Source of the DNA: CAYTRS01 sp964440305
GTDB lineage: Bacteria; Patescibacteriota; Minisyncoccia; Moranbacterales; JAKLHP01
DNA length: 6,118 nucleotides
Direction of reading: 5' to 3'
NCBI GenBank assembly: GCA_964440305.1
Contig: CAYTRS010000034.1
Location: 1-6,118 of the forward strand
The position numbers and the translations under genes were made by a program. The notes under the pieces are model-generated. The model was not told the origin of the DNA and searched no databases. It saw only the letters and a program-made list of their open reading frames with translations. Positions within the stretch are counted from its first letter, which is position 1. Each line of letters starts with the position of its first letter. Shown here piece after piece: positions 5,358 to 6,118 of this stretch.

Positions 5358-6029
5358 TCAGCACTGAAAAATATTATCTTGCTTTTTTCCGGCAGCTTTT
5401 GGCTTTTTTCGTTTCCGAATTTTTTTCCACTCAATAATATTTCCGGCTTTGATTTCAATCTTTTCCGCAAGCCTCAAATTGCGGATCTGTTTTCTGTTTA
5501 AAATCTGAAAGTGTTTCAGACTGTCTAGATAATCCGGAAGATAATCAAGATCGTCTTTCGTAGTCATCCAATTGCGCTTGTCAAATATTTTGAGATTCAA
5601 CGGACGCGAATAGCTTCGCAAATTCTTTCTTCCTTTTGAATCAGTATATTCGTGAAAATAGCTCATTACCAATTCCCGAACGGATTTATAAACCGGCTCC
5701 CGATAACGGAGAACAGCGTGGTTCGTTTTTGATATCGCGCCCCATTTTCCGTCTTTTTTGAAAACGGCAACGACATGATCCCAATCAATCGCATTTCCTT
5801 TGAGGTCGACTATGAGAGGGGGTTGATCGTTAACCCTGAAAGCGAGCGCGGCCAATGCCGCCCCTTCAATGCAATGGCAGGTTTTTTTCTCAAGCACCGC
5901 CATGGGAGAAAGATTGGTCTCTCCCTTTTCCTCAAAATTAAATCTCATTTTATTGAGAAAGTCCTGGATTTTCTGCGGGGTGTTGAGACCTTTCAAAATT
6001 TTCAGTTCTTTTTTTCCGATATTAAACAT
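5358..6029 (-). CDS. Transglutaminase-like superfamily protein
   Basis: With the start at 6029 the protein has 223 residues, beginning MFNIGKKELKILKGL. The middle resembles transglutaminase/papain-fold proteins: NTPQKIQDFLNKMRFNFEE (16-34) precedes the active-site-like KKTCHCIEGAALAALAF (48-64) with Cys51 and Cys53, then PLIVDLKG, WDHVVAVFKKDGKWGAISK with His85, and YREPVYKSVRELVMSYFHEY (109-128). By position Cys53 is the likelier nucleophile and His85 the partner; the usual Asp seems to be replaced around Ser100/Lys101, so activity is uncertain. The C-terminus is strongly basic (RKRKKPKAAGKK). I recall bacterial homologues with this layout, all uncharacterised. An earlier in-frame ATG at 6077 would add 16 residues, but it overlaps the preceding gene, which ends at 6050; the 20-nt gap to 6029 matches other gaps here. 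Cytoplasmic, no signal peptide. A strong terminator follows. Confidence 0.82.
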   Translation of the reverse strand: MFNIGKKELKILKGLNTPQKIQDFLNKMRFNFEEKGETNLSPMAVLEKKTCHCIEGAALAALAFRVNDQPPLIVDLKGNAIDWDHVVAVFKKDGKWGAISKTNHAVLRYREPVYKSVRELVMSYFHEYTDSKGRKNLRSYSRPLNLKIFDKRNWMTTKDDLDYLPDYLDSLKHFQILNRKQIRNLRLAEKIEIKAGNIIEWKKIRKRKKPKAAGKKQDNIFQC

Positions 6030-6049
6030 CTTCAGCTCTGCTTGTTGAC

Positions 6050-6118
6050 TTATTTCTTGTATGTCCCCTGCGGGCATTTGCCTTTGACCATGCCCAGAAA
6101 TTCAAGATTCTCGTCCAA
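6050..6118 (-). CDS. C-terminal end of an unidentified gene
   Basis: From the right edge a minus-strand frame reads 22 codons, beginning LDENLEFLGMVKGK and ending QGTYKK, before TAA at 6052-6050. The gene continues beyond the window and is too short here to identify. It supports moving the start of the next gene to 6029, because that start lies 20 nt after this stop while the earlier ATG at 6077 lies inside this frame. The reading as coding rests on plausible composition and spacing only. Confidence 0.5.
   Translation of the reverse strand: MDENLEFLGMVKGKCPQGTYKK

Overview
This is a bacterial window in which every supported gene lies on the minus strand, so transcription runs from high to low coordinates. 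The gene content suggests an uncultivated bacterium of the Patescibacteria/CPR (Parcubacteria-like) type. The reasons are the style of the small cold-shock protein (LFFHS in RNP2, an NATKV-type C-terminus), very short intergenic gaps, start codons mostly preceded by A/T-rich leaders instead of Shine-Dalgarno sites, and large unrecognised single-pass membrane proteins. This placement is an inference. No rRNA, tRNA, mobile element or CRISPR array is visible.

In transcription order (right to left): the last 22 codons of an unidentified gene (6118-6050) lead after 20 nt into a transglutaminase-like Cys/His protein (6029-5358), which ends at a strong symmetrical hairpin terminator (5301-5330). Next is a compact three-gene run of small soluble proteins: a DUF1428/YbaA-like protein (5179-4799), a glyoxalase-fold VOC protein (4776-4372) and a PhnB-type VOC protein (4351-3857), with gaps of 22 and 20 nt. 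A cold-shock protein (3692-3489) follows with its own extended -10 promoter, a leader of about 84 nt and a clear intrinsic terminator.

The most unusual part is the next two-gene unit. It has its own promoter (3389-3417) and encodes two proteins of the same topology: a short Lys-containing cytoplasmic tail, an Ile/Val-rich transmembrane helix, then a large extracytoplasmic part with eight cysteines. The first (3360-2062) carries an HETAH zinc-metallopeptidase motif. The second (2022-406) has a ZU5-like beta-domain that appears to be split by a 77-residue Asp/Glu/Pro repeat, followed by a Gly-rich linker and a Cys-containing C-terminal region. I infer a surface-exposed protease plus partner protein, but I do not recognise a described system.

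At the left edge, the N-terminal 73 codons of another small Cys-His-Asp protein (221-1) are preceded by the only strong Shine-Dalgarno site in the window. No stretch over 300 bases lacks a gene. The largest gaps (222-405, 3693-3856, 5180-5357) hold the promoters and terminators listed.
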